64,000 nt of DNA from Streptomyces sp. CC208A (GTDB taxonomy: Bacteria > Actinomycetota > Actinomycetes > Streptomycetales > Streptomycetaceae), in assembly GCF_030010625.1 (NCBI RefSeq), contig NZ_JASCXN010000004.1:248001-312000 (forward strand). Direction: 5' to 3'. Shown in pieces: positions 39,345-46,730 of this stretch. The notes beneath the pieces were generated by a model. The model searched no databases, was not told where the DNA came from, and saw only the letters and a program-made list of their open reading frames with translations. The position numbers were made by a program, and so were the translations under genes. Position 1 is the stretch's first letter, and every line of letters starts with the position of its first letter.

Positions 39345-40646
39345 TCAGGCCGCGAGCGCGGGCTCCGGCTCCCGGTCGTCCACCGGGGACGCGGTGACGG
39401 TGTCGTACTTCTCGCGGTCGAGGATCTTCTCGCGGGAGGAGACGATCACCGGGACGAGCGCCTGACCGGCGACGTTCGTGGCCGTCCTGACCATGTCGAG
39501 GATCGGGTCGATCGCCATGAGGAGGCCGACGCCCTCCAGCGGGAGGCCCAGGGCGGAGAGCGTCAGGGTCAGCATGACTGTCGCGCCGGTCAGACCGGCG
39601 GTGGCCGCCGAGCCGATGACCGAGACGAAGACGATCAGCAGGTACTCCTTGATGCCCAGCTGCACGTCGAAGATCTGCGCGATGAAGATCGCGGCGAGCG
39701 CCGGGTAGATCGCGGCGCAGCCGTCCATCTTGGTGGTGGCGCCGAACGGGACGGCGAAGGAGGCGTACTCCTTCGGGACGCCGAGGCGCTCGGTGACCTT
39801 CTGGGTGACCGGCATGGTGCCGACCGAGGAGCGGGAGACGAAGGCCAGCTGGATGGCGGGCCAGGCGCCCTTGAAGAACTGGAGCGGGCTGAGCTTGGCG
39901 ACGGTGGCGAGCAGCAGCGGGTAGACGCCGAAGAGGACCAGGGCGCAGCCGATGTAGATGCCGGCGGTGAGGGTGGCGTACTTGCCGATCAGGTCCCAGC
40001 CGTAGTTGACGATGGCACGGCCGATGAGACCGGCGGTGCCGATCGGCGCGAGGCGGATGACCCACCACAGGGCCTTCTGGAGCAGCGCCAGGACCGACTC
40101 GGAGAGGCTGAGGATCGGCTGGGCCTTCTCGCCGAGCTTGAGGGCGGCGATGCCGGCGACGGCGGCCATGAAGACGATCTGGAGGACGTTCAGCTCGGTG
40201 AAGGGCGTGATGACGTCCGTCGGCACGATGCCGGTGAGGAAGTCGATCCAGCTGCCCTTGTTCTCGGGCGCCTTGCCGTCCGCCGGGGTGAGGCCGGTGC
40301 CGGCGCCGGGGTTGGTGAGCAGACCGATCGTGAGGCCGATCGCGACCGCGATCAGCGAGGTGATCATGAACCAGAGGAGGGTCTGGGCGGCGAGGCGGGC
40401 CGCGTTGTTGACCTTCCGGAGGTTGGTGATCGACACCAGGATCGCGAAGAAGACGAGCGGGGCGACGGCCAGCTTGAGCAGCTGGACGAAGATGCCGCCG
40501 ACCTGGCTCAGGGTCTCCTTGAGCCAGTCGACGTCCTGACTGCGGGCGAGCCACCCGAGCAGGACGCCGAGCACGAGACCGGCGACGATCTGGGCCCAGA
40601 AGGGGACCTTGGGTATACGCGCGGAAACGGACGCGGACGCGGACAC
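39345..40646 (-). CDS. DAACS-family dicarboxylate/amino acid:cation symporter
   Basis: About 433 aa with eight or so hydrophobic segments and the two re-entrant loops of the GltP/DctA/TcyP family. Signatures are FVSRSSVGTMPVTQ (first hairpin, serine-rich), FGATTKMDGCAAIYP (about 290-304; the cation-binding TM7 NMDG-like motif reads KMDG) and MAIDPILDMVRTATNVAGQA (about 380-399; TM8, carrying the DxxRT carboxylate-binding pattern). It imports an acidic amino acid, dicarboxylate or cystine with cations. I choose the GTG at 40646 with GGAG 7 nt upstream. A Cys-rich leader peptide precedes it, suggesting cysteine-linked control and therefore possibly cystine transport. Confidence 0.83.
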   Translation of the reverse strand: MSASASVSARIPKVPFWAQIVAGLVLGVLLGWLARSQDVDWLKETLSQVGGIFVQLLKLAVAPLVFFAILVSITNLRKVNNAARLAAQTLLWFMITSLIAVAIGLTIGLLTNPGAGTGLTPADGKAPENKGSWIDFLTGIVPTDVITPFTELNVLQIVFMAAVAGIAALKLGEKAQPILSLSESVLALLQKALWWVIRLAPIGTAGLIGRAIVNYGWDLIGKYATLTAGIYIGCALVLFGVYPLLLATVAKLSPLQFFKGAWPAIQLAFVSRSSVGTMPVTQKVTERLGVPKEYASFAVPFGATTKMDGCAAIYPALAAIFIAQIFDVQLGIKEYLLIVFVSVIGSAATAGLTGATVMLTLTLSALGLPLEGVGLLMAIDPILDMVRTATNVAGQALVPVIVSSREKILDREKYDTVTASPVDDREPEPALAA

Positions 40647-40691
40647 GGACACACTCCACAGGTGCGTATGGGGAAACACGGGGACGGGGGT

Positions 40692-40719
40692 GCGGCACAC
40701 GCGGATTCACGCGGGCCGC
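40692..40719 (-). promoter_or_regulatory. Possible attenuator hairpin between leader peptide and symporter
   Basis: On the minus strand GCGGC and GCCGC pair around an inner CGCG/CGCG region. The hairpin lies between the leader-peptide stop (40734) and the symporter start (40646), where ribosome stalling on the leader could change folding. Confidence 0.4.
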
Positions 40720-40733
40720 TGCATGATGCCGGG

Positions 40734-40841
40734 TCAGAGCGCGCGGCAACAGACCGCGGACATACAGCGGCAGAGATCGACGTGCAGGCGCGCCACGAGC
40801 GGGGTGCTCGGGGCGTCGAAGGGGCGCACTGCTGTCGTCAT
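40734..40841 (-). CDS. Cys-rich leader peptide upstream of the symporter
   Basis: 35-codon ORF from an ATG at 40841. Its end reads RLHVDLCRCMSAVCCRAL, four cysteines in the last twelve residues, two of them adjacent. The HVDLxR core matches the small Streptomyces proteins annotated as putative leader peptides, typically found before sulfur-assimilation or transport genes. A good promoter (-10 at 40854-40849) sits so close to the ATG that the transcript is probably leaderless. I infer that ribosome stalling at the Cys codons when cysteine is scarce controls the symporter 88 bp downstream. Confidence 0.68.
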   Translation of the reverse strand: MTTAVRPFDAPSTPLVARLHVDLCRCMSAVCCRAL

Positions 40842-40848
40842 GGCCGAC

Positions 40849-40880
40849 ACGTTAACACTTGAACTTTGAGAACCTCAAAG
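40849..40880 (-). promoter_or_regulatory. Promoter of leader peptide/symporter with overlapping palindrome
   Basis: On the minus strand TTGAGG (40878-40873) and TAACGT (40854-40849) are 18 bp apart. The -35 overlaps a perfect 7+3+7 inverted repeat, CTTTGAG-AAC-CTCAAAG (40864-40880). A protein bound there would occlude the promoter, giving a second layer of control in addition to the leader. Confidence 0.6.
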
Positions 40881-40937
40881 CTGTTCTTTGGGATGGAAAC
40901 GGGCCGTGAGGCGCCGAGAACCCTTGGAAACGCAGAA

Positions 40938-40977
40938 CACCCCTGACCAGAGCCTTGGAAGCGCACGGTCAGGGGTG
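40938..40977. terminator. Hairpin terminator
   Basis: CACCCCTGACC pairs perfectly with GGTCAGGGGTG (11 bp) across an 18-nt loop, about 70 nt past the stop of the VOC gene at 41046 on the minus strand. Confidence 0.6.
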
Positions 40978-41045
40978 CGGCGGGTGTGAGGAACCTTACG
41001 CGGCCCTCACGGACGGGCGTCGGCCTCACCGCCGTCAGCCCTTCT

Positions 41046-41483
41046 TCAGCTCCTCTTCAGCTCTTCGGCGAGCATCACGAGGATGCCGCTGGGGCCTCGG
41101 AGGTACGTGAGCTTGTAGACGTCCTCGTAGGTCGCCACCCCGCGAAGCGGACGGCACCCGTGCCTCGCGGCCACCTCCAGGGCCTCGTCGAGGTCGTCGA
41201 CCGAGAAGGCGACGCGATGCATGCCGATCTCGTGGGGGCGGGTGGGCTCCGTCTCGATCGCTTCGGGGTGGATGTACTCGAAGAGCTCAAGGCGACCGTG
41301 CCCGTCCGGCGTCTGGAGCATCGCGATCTTGGCGTGATTGCCGTCGAGGCCGACGGCGGTGTCGGTCCACTCGCCGCTGACCGTGTCCCGGCCGACGACC
41401 GTGAGGCCGAGGTCGGTGAAGAAGGAGATCGCCGCTTCGAGGTCGCGAACGGCGATCCCGACGTTCTCAAGTTTGATGGCCAT
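41046..41483 (-). CDS. VOC-family protein (methylmalonyl-CoA epimerase/glyoxalase-like)
   Basis: 145 aa, a single pair of beta-alpha-beta-beta-beta modules. The metal ligands of the fold appear as the conserved polar sites in KLENVGIAVRDLEAAISFF (about 4-22; the usual His is Asn/Val here), GRLELFEYIHPE (about 61-72), IGMHRVAFSVDD (about 84-95) and GPSGILVMLAEEL at the end. Epimerases and glyoxalases share this architecture. The missing first His makes methylmalonyl-CoA epimerase less likely than a generic VOC role. It is monocistronic. Confidence 0.72.
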   Translation of the reverse strand: MAIKLENVGIAVRDLEAAISFFTDLGLTVVGRDTVSGEWTDTAVGLDGNHAKIAMLQTPDGHGRLELFEYIHPEAIETEPTRPHEIGMHRVAFSVDDLDEALEVAARHGCRPLRGVATYEDVYKLTYLRGPSGILVMLAEELKRS

Positions 41484-41524
41484 GCACCGAATGCTAACGA
41501 TCCGGGCATACCAGGCGCCTGCCG

Positions 41525-41728
41525 TCAGCGGCCGAGCGCGCCGCCCTTGACGCCCTGCACGAAGGAGGCGAACGCGGAGGCGCCCACGGTCAGGACGGGG
41601 CCGGCCGGGTTCTTCGAGTCACGGACGGGGACGACACCGTGCGCGGCGACGAGGTTGACGGCGGTCTCCACGCAGGCGCCACCGTTGTTGCTGTAGGAGG
41701 ACTTGAACCACTGCGGAGCATCGGTCAT
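41525..41728 (-). CDS. DUF397 protein (duplicate copy 1)
   Basis: 67 aa DUF397 protein, beginning with PQWFKSSYSNNGGACVET and containing VPVRDSKNPAGPV, the family signature. DUF397 proteins are small partners of XRE/DUF5753 regulators in Streptomyces. It is nearly identical to the copy 302 bp upstream, with differences mostly at the termini, so the duplication is recent. The sequence before its start still resembles the end of the XRE gene, as expected if the duplicated unit included that end. Confidence 0.83.
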   Translation of the reverse strand: MTDAPQWFKSSYSNNGGACVETAVNLVAAHGVVPVRDSKNPAGPVLTVGASAFASFVQGVKGGALGR

Positions 41729-41781
41729 TTGAGAACAGCCCTTCCGTGCCTCGTGGTGGATCTGCGCACGCCTGACGGTAC

Positions 41782-41818
41782 GGCCCCGCCCCGCCCCTGA
41801 GAAGGGCGCGACGGGGCC
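41782..41818 (-). terminator. Hairpin between the two DUF397 copies
   Basis: GGCCCCG and CGGGGCC pair (7 bp) around a 23-nt loop, just past the stop of the upstream DUF397 copy on the minus strand. Confidence 0.5.
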
Positions 41819-41826
41819 AGCCGGGG

Positions 41827-42030
41827 TCAGGCGAGTACGCCGTCCTTGACGCCCTGGACGAAGGAGGCGAACGCGGAGGCGCCCACGGTCACGATCGGGC
41901 CGGCCGGGTTCTTCGAGTCACGGACGGGGACGACACCGTGCGCGGCGACGAGGTTGACGGCGGTCTCCACGCAGGCGCCACCGTTGTCACTGTAGGAGGA
42001 CTTGAACCACTGCGGAGAGTCGGTCGTCAC
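41827..42030 (-). CDS. DUF397 protein (duplicate copy 2)
   Basis: 67 aa, PQWFKSSYSDNGGACVET at the N-terminus. It starts at a GTG overlapping the XRE stop (GTGA), so it is translationally coupled to the regulator, the normal arrangement in XRE/DUF397 loci. This is therefore the ancestral copy, and the gene at 41525 the derivative. Confidence 0.85.
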   Translation of the reverse strand: MTTDSPQWFKSSYSDNGGACVETAVNLVAAHGVVPVRDSKNPAGPIVTVGASAFASFVQGVKDGVLA

Positions 42031-42857
42031 GGGTAAGCCTTTCGTGCCTCGCGGATCAGAGCCACCGACGCCGCGTGTGGAAGGGCTTCGGCTTGAAGCT
42101 GATGGTAGTCCTTCAACAGGTCGAATACGGACGCGGTTTCACGCTCCAGATGCCCCCGAATCTGCGATTCCGCGTAGGCCATCACAGACACGTCTGGCAG
42201 CGTCAGCAGGTACACCGGGAGGCTGAGCGCGCGGCGTTCTCCTATCGAGAACGGAGCGATCTGGAGCACGGTGTGCGGCTGGTCGGCGAACTCCAGCAGC
42301 CGGTCGAGCTGCGCGCCCATGATCTCCGGCCCGCCGACCTCCCTCCGGATGCAGCTCTCGTCCATCACCACCAGCATCGCCGGAGGGCGGGGGCGTACGA
42401 GGGCCTGCTGCCTGCCCTCCAGGACCGCGACACGGTCGTCCGCCTGCTCGGGCGTGATCGACCCCCGTCGCACCGCGCTGTCCGCGAGGCAGCGGGCGTA
42501 CTCCGGGGTCTGGACGAGGCCCGGGATGATCCCGATCTCGTACAGGCGGATCTCCACGGCCCGGCTCTCGTGGTCGGCGTACTCCGAGAAGCCCTCCAGG
42601 AGGATGCCGAAGCGCAGTTTCCGCCACTCGTTCTGGAACTTCTCGCCGGTCTCCAACGCGGCGTCCGCCTTGCGCGAGAAAGGCAAGGTAGGCATCTTGC
42701 GGCCGGTTTCGACGGACGAGATGTGGGTGGAGGAGTACCCCATCCGTTCACCCATCTCGTCCTGGGAGAAGCCCCGTTCCATCCGTACCCTGCGCAGAAG
42801 CGCCCCGTAGGCCGCTTGCGGTGACGCGCTGGGGTCCAACTCCTTGACGTTAGCCAA
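42027..42857 (-). CDS. XRE-family regulator with DUF5753 domain
   Basis: 276 aa. The N-terminal helix-turn-helix (about 16-70) contains FSQDEMGERMGYSSTHISSV. DUF5753 follows, with YEIGIIPGLVQTPEYARCL (about 106-124) and VVMDESCIRREVGGPEIMGA (about 161-180). It is preceded by a strong GGGGAGGA ribosome site 7 nt before a TTG start at 42857; no ATG or GTG fits as well. Such regulators act with DUF397 partners in development or antibiotic control (WhiJ-like). The palindrome TGACCGTCGGTCA 35 bp upstream is a candidate autoregulatory site. Confidence 0.83.
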   Translation of the reverse strand: MANVKELDPSASPQAAYGALLRRVRMERGFSQDEMGERMGYSSTHISSVETGRKMPTLPFSRKADAALETGEKFQNEWRKLRFGILLEGFSEYADHESRAVEIRLYEIGIIPGLVQTPEYARCLADSAVRRGSITPEQADDRVAVLEGRQQALVRPRPPAMLVVMDESCIRREVGGPEIMGAQLDRLLEFADQPHTVLQIAPFSIGERRALSLPVYLLTLPDVSVMAYAESQIRGHLERETASVFDLLKDYHQLQAEALPHAASVALIREARKAYP

Positions 42858-42892
42858 CCTTTCGTCCTCCCCTGGAACGTTGAAAGGATTTC

Positions 42893-42905
42893 TGACCGTC
42901 GGTCA
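42893..42905. promoter_or_regulatory. Palindrome TGACCG-T-CGGTCA in a divergent promoter
   Basis: Perfect 6+1+6 inverted repeat between the XRE gene (minus) and the hypothetical gene at 42951 (plus), 35 and 45 bp from their starts. Plausible operator of the XRE protein. Confidence 0.5.
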
Positions 42906-42950
42906 CTCTCAGAGCTCCCGGTAGTGGAAATGCTACGGAGAGGAGCGGCC

Positions 42951-43508
42951 GTGCGTGACGAGACCGAGCAGATCCAGCAGACGGCACAAACCGAACAGAT
43001 GGCGCAGGTCGAACGGGCCGCCGCGCAACCGACGGTCCCCCTTCCCGCCCTCGGCGCGTTCGTGGTCGACACGCGCTTCGCCGGAGCCAGAGCGGGGCGG
43101 GTCGCCGGTCACGAGGCGGGGGCGGGGACCGTACGCCTCGTACCGCCGGGCGGTGGGGCGTGGTGGAACGCTCCCCGGGCGGACCTCCGTCCGCCCACGG
43201 TGGAGGAGTGGGCGAGGATCCGCGTCCTCATCACCCCCGTACGGCCCCTGCGGCGGGAGGACGACGAGCACCAGCGCTGCCCGGACCGGGCTCCGGTGGT
43301 GCTGACGGCCGGCGCCGGACCGGACCCCGAGCCGGTCGAGGGGTGCGCGCTGTGCGCCCTGCTCGCGCGGTGGCGCGCCGAGCTGCGGGAGGGGCCGGGG
43401 GCGGACTGGTCGGCGGCGACGGACTGTTCCGTGGAGATCGGGAACCACCCGCACACCCCGCCGAAGCTGACGGCGGTCTTCCCCTCGCCGCTCCGCGACC
43501 GGGACTGA
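42951..43508 (+). CDS. Hypothetical protein of an XRE/DUF397 locus
   Basis: 185 aa from a GTG with AGGAG 5 nt upstream (an ATG at 42930 lacks a ribosome site). A Gln-rich start precedes LPALGAFVVDTRFAGARAGR and a mixed domain with two cysteine clusters (RCPDRAP, GCALCALLARW), possibly a small zinc site. I do not recognise a named family. Its position divergent from the XRE regulator and next to a DUF7848-like gene is typical of variable Streptomyces regulatory loci. Confidence 0.5.
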   Translation: MRDETEQIQQTAQTEQMAQVERAAAQPTVPLPALGAFVVDTRFAGARAGRVAGHEAGAGTVRLVPPGGGAWWNAPRADLRPPTVEEWARIRVLITPVRPLRREDDEHQRCPDRAPVVLTAGAGPDPEPVEGCALCALLARWRAELREGPGADWSAATDCSVEIGNHPHTPPKLTAVFPSPLRDRD

Positions 43509-43509
43509 C

Positions 43510-43767
43510 ATGCGGCCCGGAGACATGGCCGTACGGCCCGCCCACCGGATGGGCATGCACCCGGGCCCCGAGTCCGAGGCGACGGTGACCGCCCGATGCC
43601 TGGACGGCGGCGGATGCGCCTGGGAGACGGAGCCGACGAATCAGGCGCCCGCCGCGCGTCTGGCCTGCGAGACGCACACCGCCGACACCGGGCACGCGGT
43701 GTTCGCGGTGGTGGTGGAGTACGTCGCCCTCGTGACGGCGACCGCGACGACCACGACCGCGCCGTGA
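43510..43767 (+). CDS. DUF7848-like small protein
   Basis: 85 aa. The core CLDGGGCAWETEPTN, then ACETHTADTGHAVF, looks like the DUF7848 pattern: a CxxxxCxW unit and a C-x-x-H-T-x-x-T-G-H unit that may bind zinc. It starts 1 bp after the previous stop, so it is coupled to it. Function unknown. Confidence 0.55.
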   Translation: MRPGDMAVRPAHRMGMHPGPESEATVTARCLDGGGCAWETEPTNQAPAARLACETHTADTGHAVFAVVVEYVALVTATATTTTAP

Positions 43768-43785
43768 CCGCTCAGCGGAAGAGGA

Positions 43786-44052
43786 TCAGACCGCGTCCTC
43801 GCGGGTGCGGTTGGCGTCCAGGCGGTTCTTCGCGCGGCCGACCTTCTCGACGATCTCGGCGCTCATGGTGTCGCGCTGCTTGCGGAGCAGGACGAAGCTC
43901 AGGGGGGCGGAGATGACGATGGCGAGGAGCAGCACCCAGAGGAGGTTGGAGTCGCCGAGGCCGCGCGGGAGCGCGCCGACGTAGACGAGGCCCCACAGGG
44001 CGAAGAAGCAGCCTGCGAAGATGCCGAGTCGCATCAGCGAGTAGCGGAGCAT
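43786..44052 (-). CDS. DUF4229 membrane protein
   Basis: 88 aa with two transmembrane helices (about 8-28 and 36-55, LLWVLLLAIVISAPLSFVLL) and a charged tail RKQRDTMSAEIVEKVGRAKN. This matches DUF4229 proteins, often found near menaquinone genes in Streptomyces; mqnE lies 4 kb away. The ATG at 44052 is fixed by AAGGAAGGA 5 nt upstream. Role unknown. Confidence 0.68.
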   Translation of the reverse strand: MLRYSLMRLGIFAGCFFALWGLVYVGALPRGLGDSNLLWVLLLAIVISAPLSFVLLRKQRDTMSAEIVEKVGRAKNRLDANRTREDAV

Positions 44053-44257
44053 GTCCGTCCTTCCTTCCCGTTCGGCCCCTATGTCCCCTACGGGGTGAGC
44101 GCACCTCCAGTGAAGCACGGGAAGGGGTGCTCACCGGCGGCGGGGGCGGGCGCGGCCTTTCCGGGGCGGGTGCGAGGTGACCCGCGTCACGGCGTGTCAC
44201 AGGGGTCGGCGGCCCGGTGTCTTGAGGTCGGACCCCTTCGGAAAGGCAGGTCACCTC

Positions 44258-44749
44258 ATGTCCGCTCGATCCGCTCTCGCAGCCGCCACCACCGTCGCTG
44301 CCGCCACCACCGTCACCGCCGTCACCGCCGCCGTCCTGGTCGGCGGCATCGCGCTCGCCGGGCCGGCCGTCGCCGCGACCGCCGCCCCCTCGGCCGAGCC
44401 GCTGGCCGCGAGCGTCTACACCGTGAGCGTCGGCCGGGTCGGGGCCTCCCTGTCCGCGCTGGTCGGCCTCCTCGGCACGGCGGGCGGCGGCCTCGCCCTG
44501 ACCCGCCCCCGTACCGGGCAGGGCCGCGTCGCCGCCTGGGCCCGCCGGAACGGGGCCGTCACGGCGCTCGTGACCGGGCTCGTCGCCCTGGCCGTCGGCG
44601 GGGCGGTCGCGGCGACCGCCGACGGCGGTCTCGGCACCGGCACCGGCCTCGGCGGCGCCTACTTCGCCATGGTGCTCGGCCTGACCGCCCTCGCCCTCGG
44701 CCGGACGGCCCGGTCCCGCACCCGCGCCCAGGGCCGCCCCACCCGCTGA
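44258..44749 (+). CDS. DUF6223-like membrane protein
   Basis: 163 aa. A signal-like helix (about 20-42) is followed by three more hydrophobic helices (60-80, 95-117 and 125-145) in a Gly/Ala-rich chain with VGRVGASLSALVGLLGTAGG. Reminiscent of DUF6223. The ATG at 44258 is preceded by AAGGCAGG. It is 45 bp upstream of the NDH-2-like gene on the same strand, so the two may be cotranscribed. No function assigned. Confidence 0.55.
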   Translation: MSARSALAAATTVAAATTVTAVTAAVLVGGIALAGPAVAATAAPSAEPLAASVYTVSVGRVGASLSALVGLLGTAGGGLALTRPRTGQGRVAAWARRNGAVTALVTGLVALAVGGAVAATADGGLGTGTGLGGAYFAMVLGLTALALGRTARSRTRAQGRPTR

Positions 44750-44794
44750 CGCCGTCCCCGCCCGCCCCGTCCCGAACCGACAGGAGAAAAGCCC

Positions 44795-46054
44795 ATGAAG
44801 CACCGCATCGTCGTCCTCGGCGCCGGTTACGCCGGAGCCTACGTCGCCGGAAACCTGGCCCGCCGCCTCTCCCCGGCGGACGTCGAGATCACCGTCGTCA
44901 ACGCCGAGCCGGACTTCGTCCAGCGGCTGCGGCTGCACCAGCTCGCGGCCGGCCAGAAGATCGAGGCCCCCCAGCTCACCGACGTCTTCGCGGGCACGGG
45001 CGTACGGCTCCGCCTGGGCCGCGTCACCGCCCTCGACCCCGAGCGCCGGACCGTCACCGTGACCGACACCGCGACCGATGCCGGCTCCACCACCGACGCT
45101 CTCCCGTACGACACCCTCCTCTACGCGCTCGGCAGCCGCGTCGCCGACCACGGCGTCCCCGGCGTCCCCGAGCACGCCTTCGACGTCGCCTCCCGCCCCT
45201 CGGCGCTGCGCCTGCGCGAGCGCCTGGACGCCCTGGGCGGGCGCCGCGAAGGCGGCCGCGTCCTGGTGGTCGGCGACGGCCTGACCGGCATCGAGACCGC
45301 CACCGAGATCGCCGAGTCCCGGCCCGGCCTGTCGGTGACGCTGGTCGCGCGGGGCGAGCTGGGCGACCGGCTCTCCGACGGCGCCCGCGCCCACCTGCGC
45401 CGGGCCTGCGACCGCCTCGGCATCACCGTCCTGGAGCACACCCGCGTCGAAGCGGTCGAGGCGGCGCAGGTGCGGTGCGCCGACGGCACCGCCCTGGCGT
45501 CCGACGCGACCGTGTGGGCGGCCGGCTTCGCGGCCGGCCCGGTCGCCTCCGCCAGTGGCCTCGACGTCACCGGGGACGGCCGGATCGTGGTCGACCGCCA
45601 CATGCGGTCGGTCTCGCACCCGGACGTGTACGCCGCAGGTGACAGCGCCTACGTCATCGGCGACAACGGCCTGCCGCTGCCGATGTCCTGCGCCTCGGCC
45701 GGCTACACCGGCATGCAGGCCACGCACGCGATCATGAGCCGCCTGACCGGCCGCGAGGTCAAGAACACCAAGCTGGAGTACGTGGCCAACCACATCAGCC
45801 TCGGGCGGCGGGACGCGATCTTCCAGCTGGTCGACGAGGAGGCGCGCGCGAAGCCGAAGTACCTGAGCGGCCGGAAGGCGGTACGGATCAAGGCGGCCAT
45901 CCTCCGGATCTCGCTGTGGACCACCTCGCACCCGACCTTCGGCCTGCCCACCCGCAGGCACCGCGCGACGAGCACCACACCGGCTCCCGCCCCCGCGCCC
46001 ACGCCCGCGCCTGTGGTCACGCCCTCCGGAGCCCTTGAGCCCACCAAGGGGTAA
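44795..46054 (+). CDS. NAD(P)/FAD-dependent oxidoreductase (NDH-2-like)
   Basis: 419 aa with two nucleotide-binding folds: FAD motif VVLGAGYAGAYVAG (about 6-19) and NAD motif VLVVGDGLTGIETATEIAE (about 151-169). ATG-like region TVWAAGF (about 238-244) and the C-terminal FAD motif VYAAGDSAYV (about 276-285) complete the type-II NADH dehydrogenase pattern. It would oxidise NADH and pass electrons to quinone at the membrane. The last 40 residues are Pro/Ala-rich. It could also be a ferredoxin or disulfide-type reductase of the same fold. AGGAG lies upstream of the ATG. Confidence 0.82.
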   Translation: MKHRIVVLGAGYAGAYVAGNLARRLSPADVEITVVNAEPDFVQRLRLHQLAAGQKIEAPQLTDVFAGTGVRLRLGRVTALDPERRTVTVTDTATDAGSTTDALPYDTLLYALGSRVADHGVPGVPEHAFDVASRPSALRLRERLDALGGRREGGRVLVVGDGLTGIETATEIAESRPGLSVTLVARGELGDRLSDGARAHLRRACDRLGITVLEHTRVEAVEAAQVRCADGTALASDATVWAAGFAAGPVASASGLDVTGDGRIVVDRHMRSVSHPDVYAAGDSAYVIGDNGLPLPMSCASAGYTGMQATHAIMSRLTGREVKNTKLEYVANHISLGRRDAIFQLVDEEARAKPKYLSGRKAVRIKAAILRISLWTTSHPTFGLPTRRHRATSTTPAPAPAPTPAPVVTPSGALEPTKG

Positions 46055-46066
46055 TAGCTAAGCTAT
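46054..46066 (+). promoter_or_regulatory. Palindromic leaderless promoter of the GNAT gene
   Basis: ATAGCT-A-AGCTAT is a perfect 13-bp palindrome overlapping the upstream stop codon. TAAGCT within it is a -10, 8 bp from the acetyltransferase ATG, implying a leaderless transcript. Confidence 0.45.
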
Positions 46067-46070
46067 CCCT

Positions 46071-46604
46071 ATGCCCCTTACCTTCGAGGTCGATCCGGCG
46101 GTCGACCAGTCCCTGACCGACGGCGTCCTCGCCCTCTGGGCCGACGTGTCCAACGCGGGCGGCGCCGTCGGATTCGTCCCGCCCGTCACCCCGGCGGAGA
46201 TCCGCCCCGCCCTCCTCAAGCACCTCACCGGGATGACCCAGGGCACCACCCGGCTCCTGGTCGGGCGCGACGAGGAGGGGGAGATCGCCGCCACCGCCTT
46301 CCTCGTCCTCAACAGCCACCGCCTGATGACCCATTGGGTGTGGCTGTACACGGTGATGGTGCATCCGCGCCACCAGGGCAAGGGGTACGGTCTCGACCTC
46401 ATGGCGGCCGTCGAGCACACCGCCCGTACCGCCCCCGGCTTCGAGGGGATCGAGGCCATCCGGCTCGGCGTCCGCGGCGGCACCGGCGTCGACTCCTTCT
46501 ACGCGAAGGCCGGTTACAAGGAGGTCGGGCGCGTCCCCGGCGCCATCCGTGTGGGCCCCGGTGATGACCGCGACGACATCACCATGCTGCTGCCCCTGAC
46601 CTGA
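46071..46604 (+). CDS. GNAT-family N-acetyltransferase
   Basis: 177 aa. The acetyl-CoA loop is VMVHPRHQGKGYGLDLM (about 98-114; the R/Q-x-x-G-x-G/A element), followed by RLGVRGGTGVDSFYAKAGYKEVG (about 135-157, partly conserved). GNAT enzymes acetylate an amine of a small molecule or protein using acetyl-CoA. The substrate is unknown. The start is supported by the leaderless promoter 8 bp upstream rather than by a ribosome site. Confidence 0.8.
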   Translation: MPLTFEVDPAVDQSLTDGVLALWADVSNAGGAVGFVPPVTPAEIRPALLKHLTGMTQGTTRLLVGRDEEGEIAATAFLVLNSHRLMTHWVWLYTVMVHPRHQGKGYGLDLMAAVEHTARTAPGFEGIEAIRLGVRGGTGVDSFYAKAGYKEVGRVPGAIRVGPGDDRDDITMLLPLT

Positions 46605-46633
46605 GCCGGCCCGCCTCGGTCTACGCTGTCGCG

Positions 46634-46662
46634 CACCACGCGAAGTCGATCTTCGCGTGGTG
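46634..46662 (+). terminator. Terminator-like hairpin
   Basis: CACCACGCGAAG pairs perfectly with CTTCGCGTGGTG (12 bp) around a 5-nt loop, 30 nt past the acetyltransferase stop. It could also act as an operator for the PLD-like gene, which begins 69 bp further. Confidence 0.7.
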
Positions 46663-46730
46663 TCGGACCCGTAGTCAGAGGAGTGATCCCGATCTTCGCA
46701 TCTCCCCTTCCCCGTACAGGACTTCGCCGC

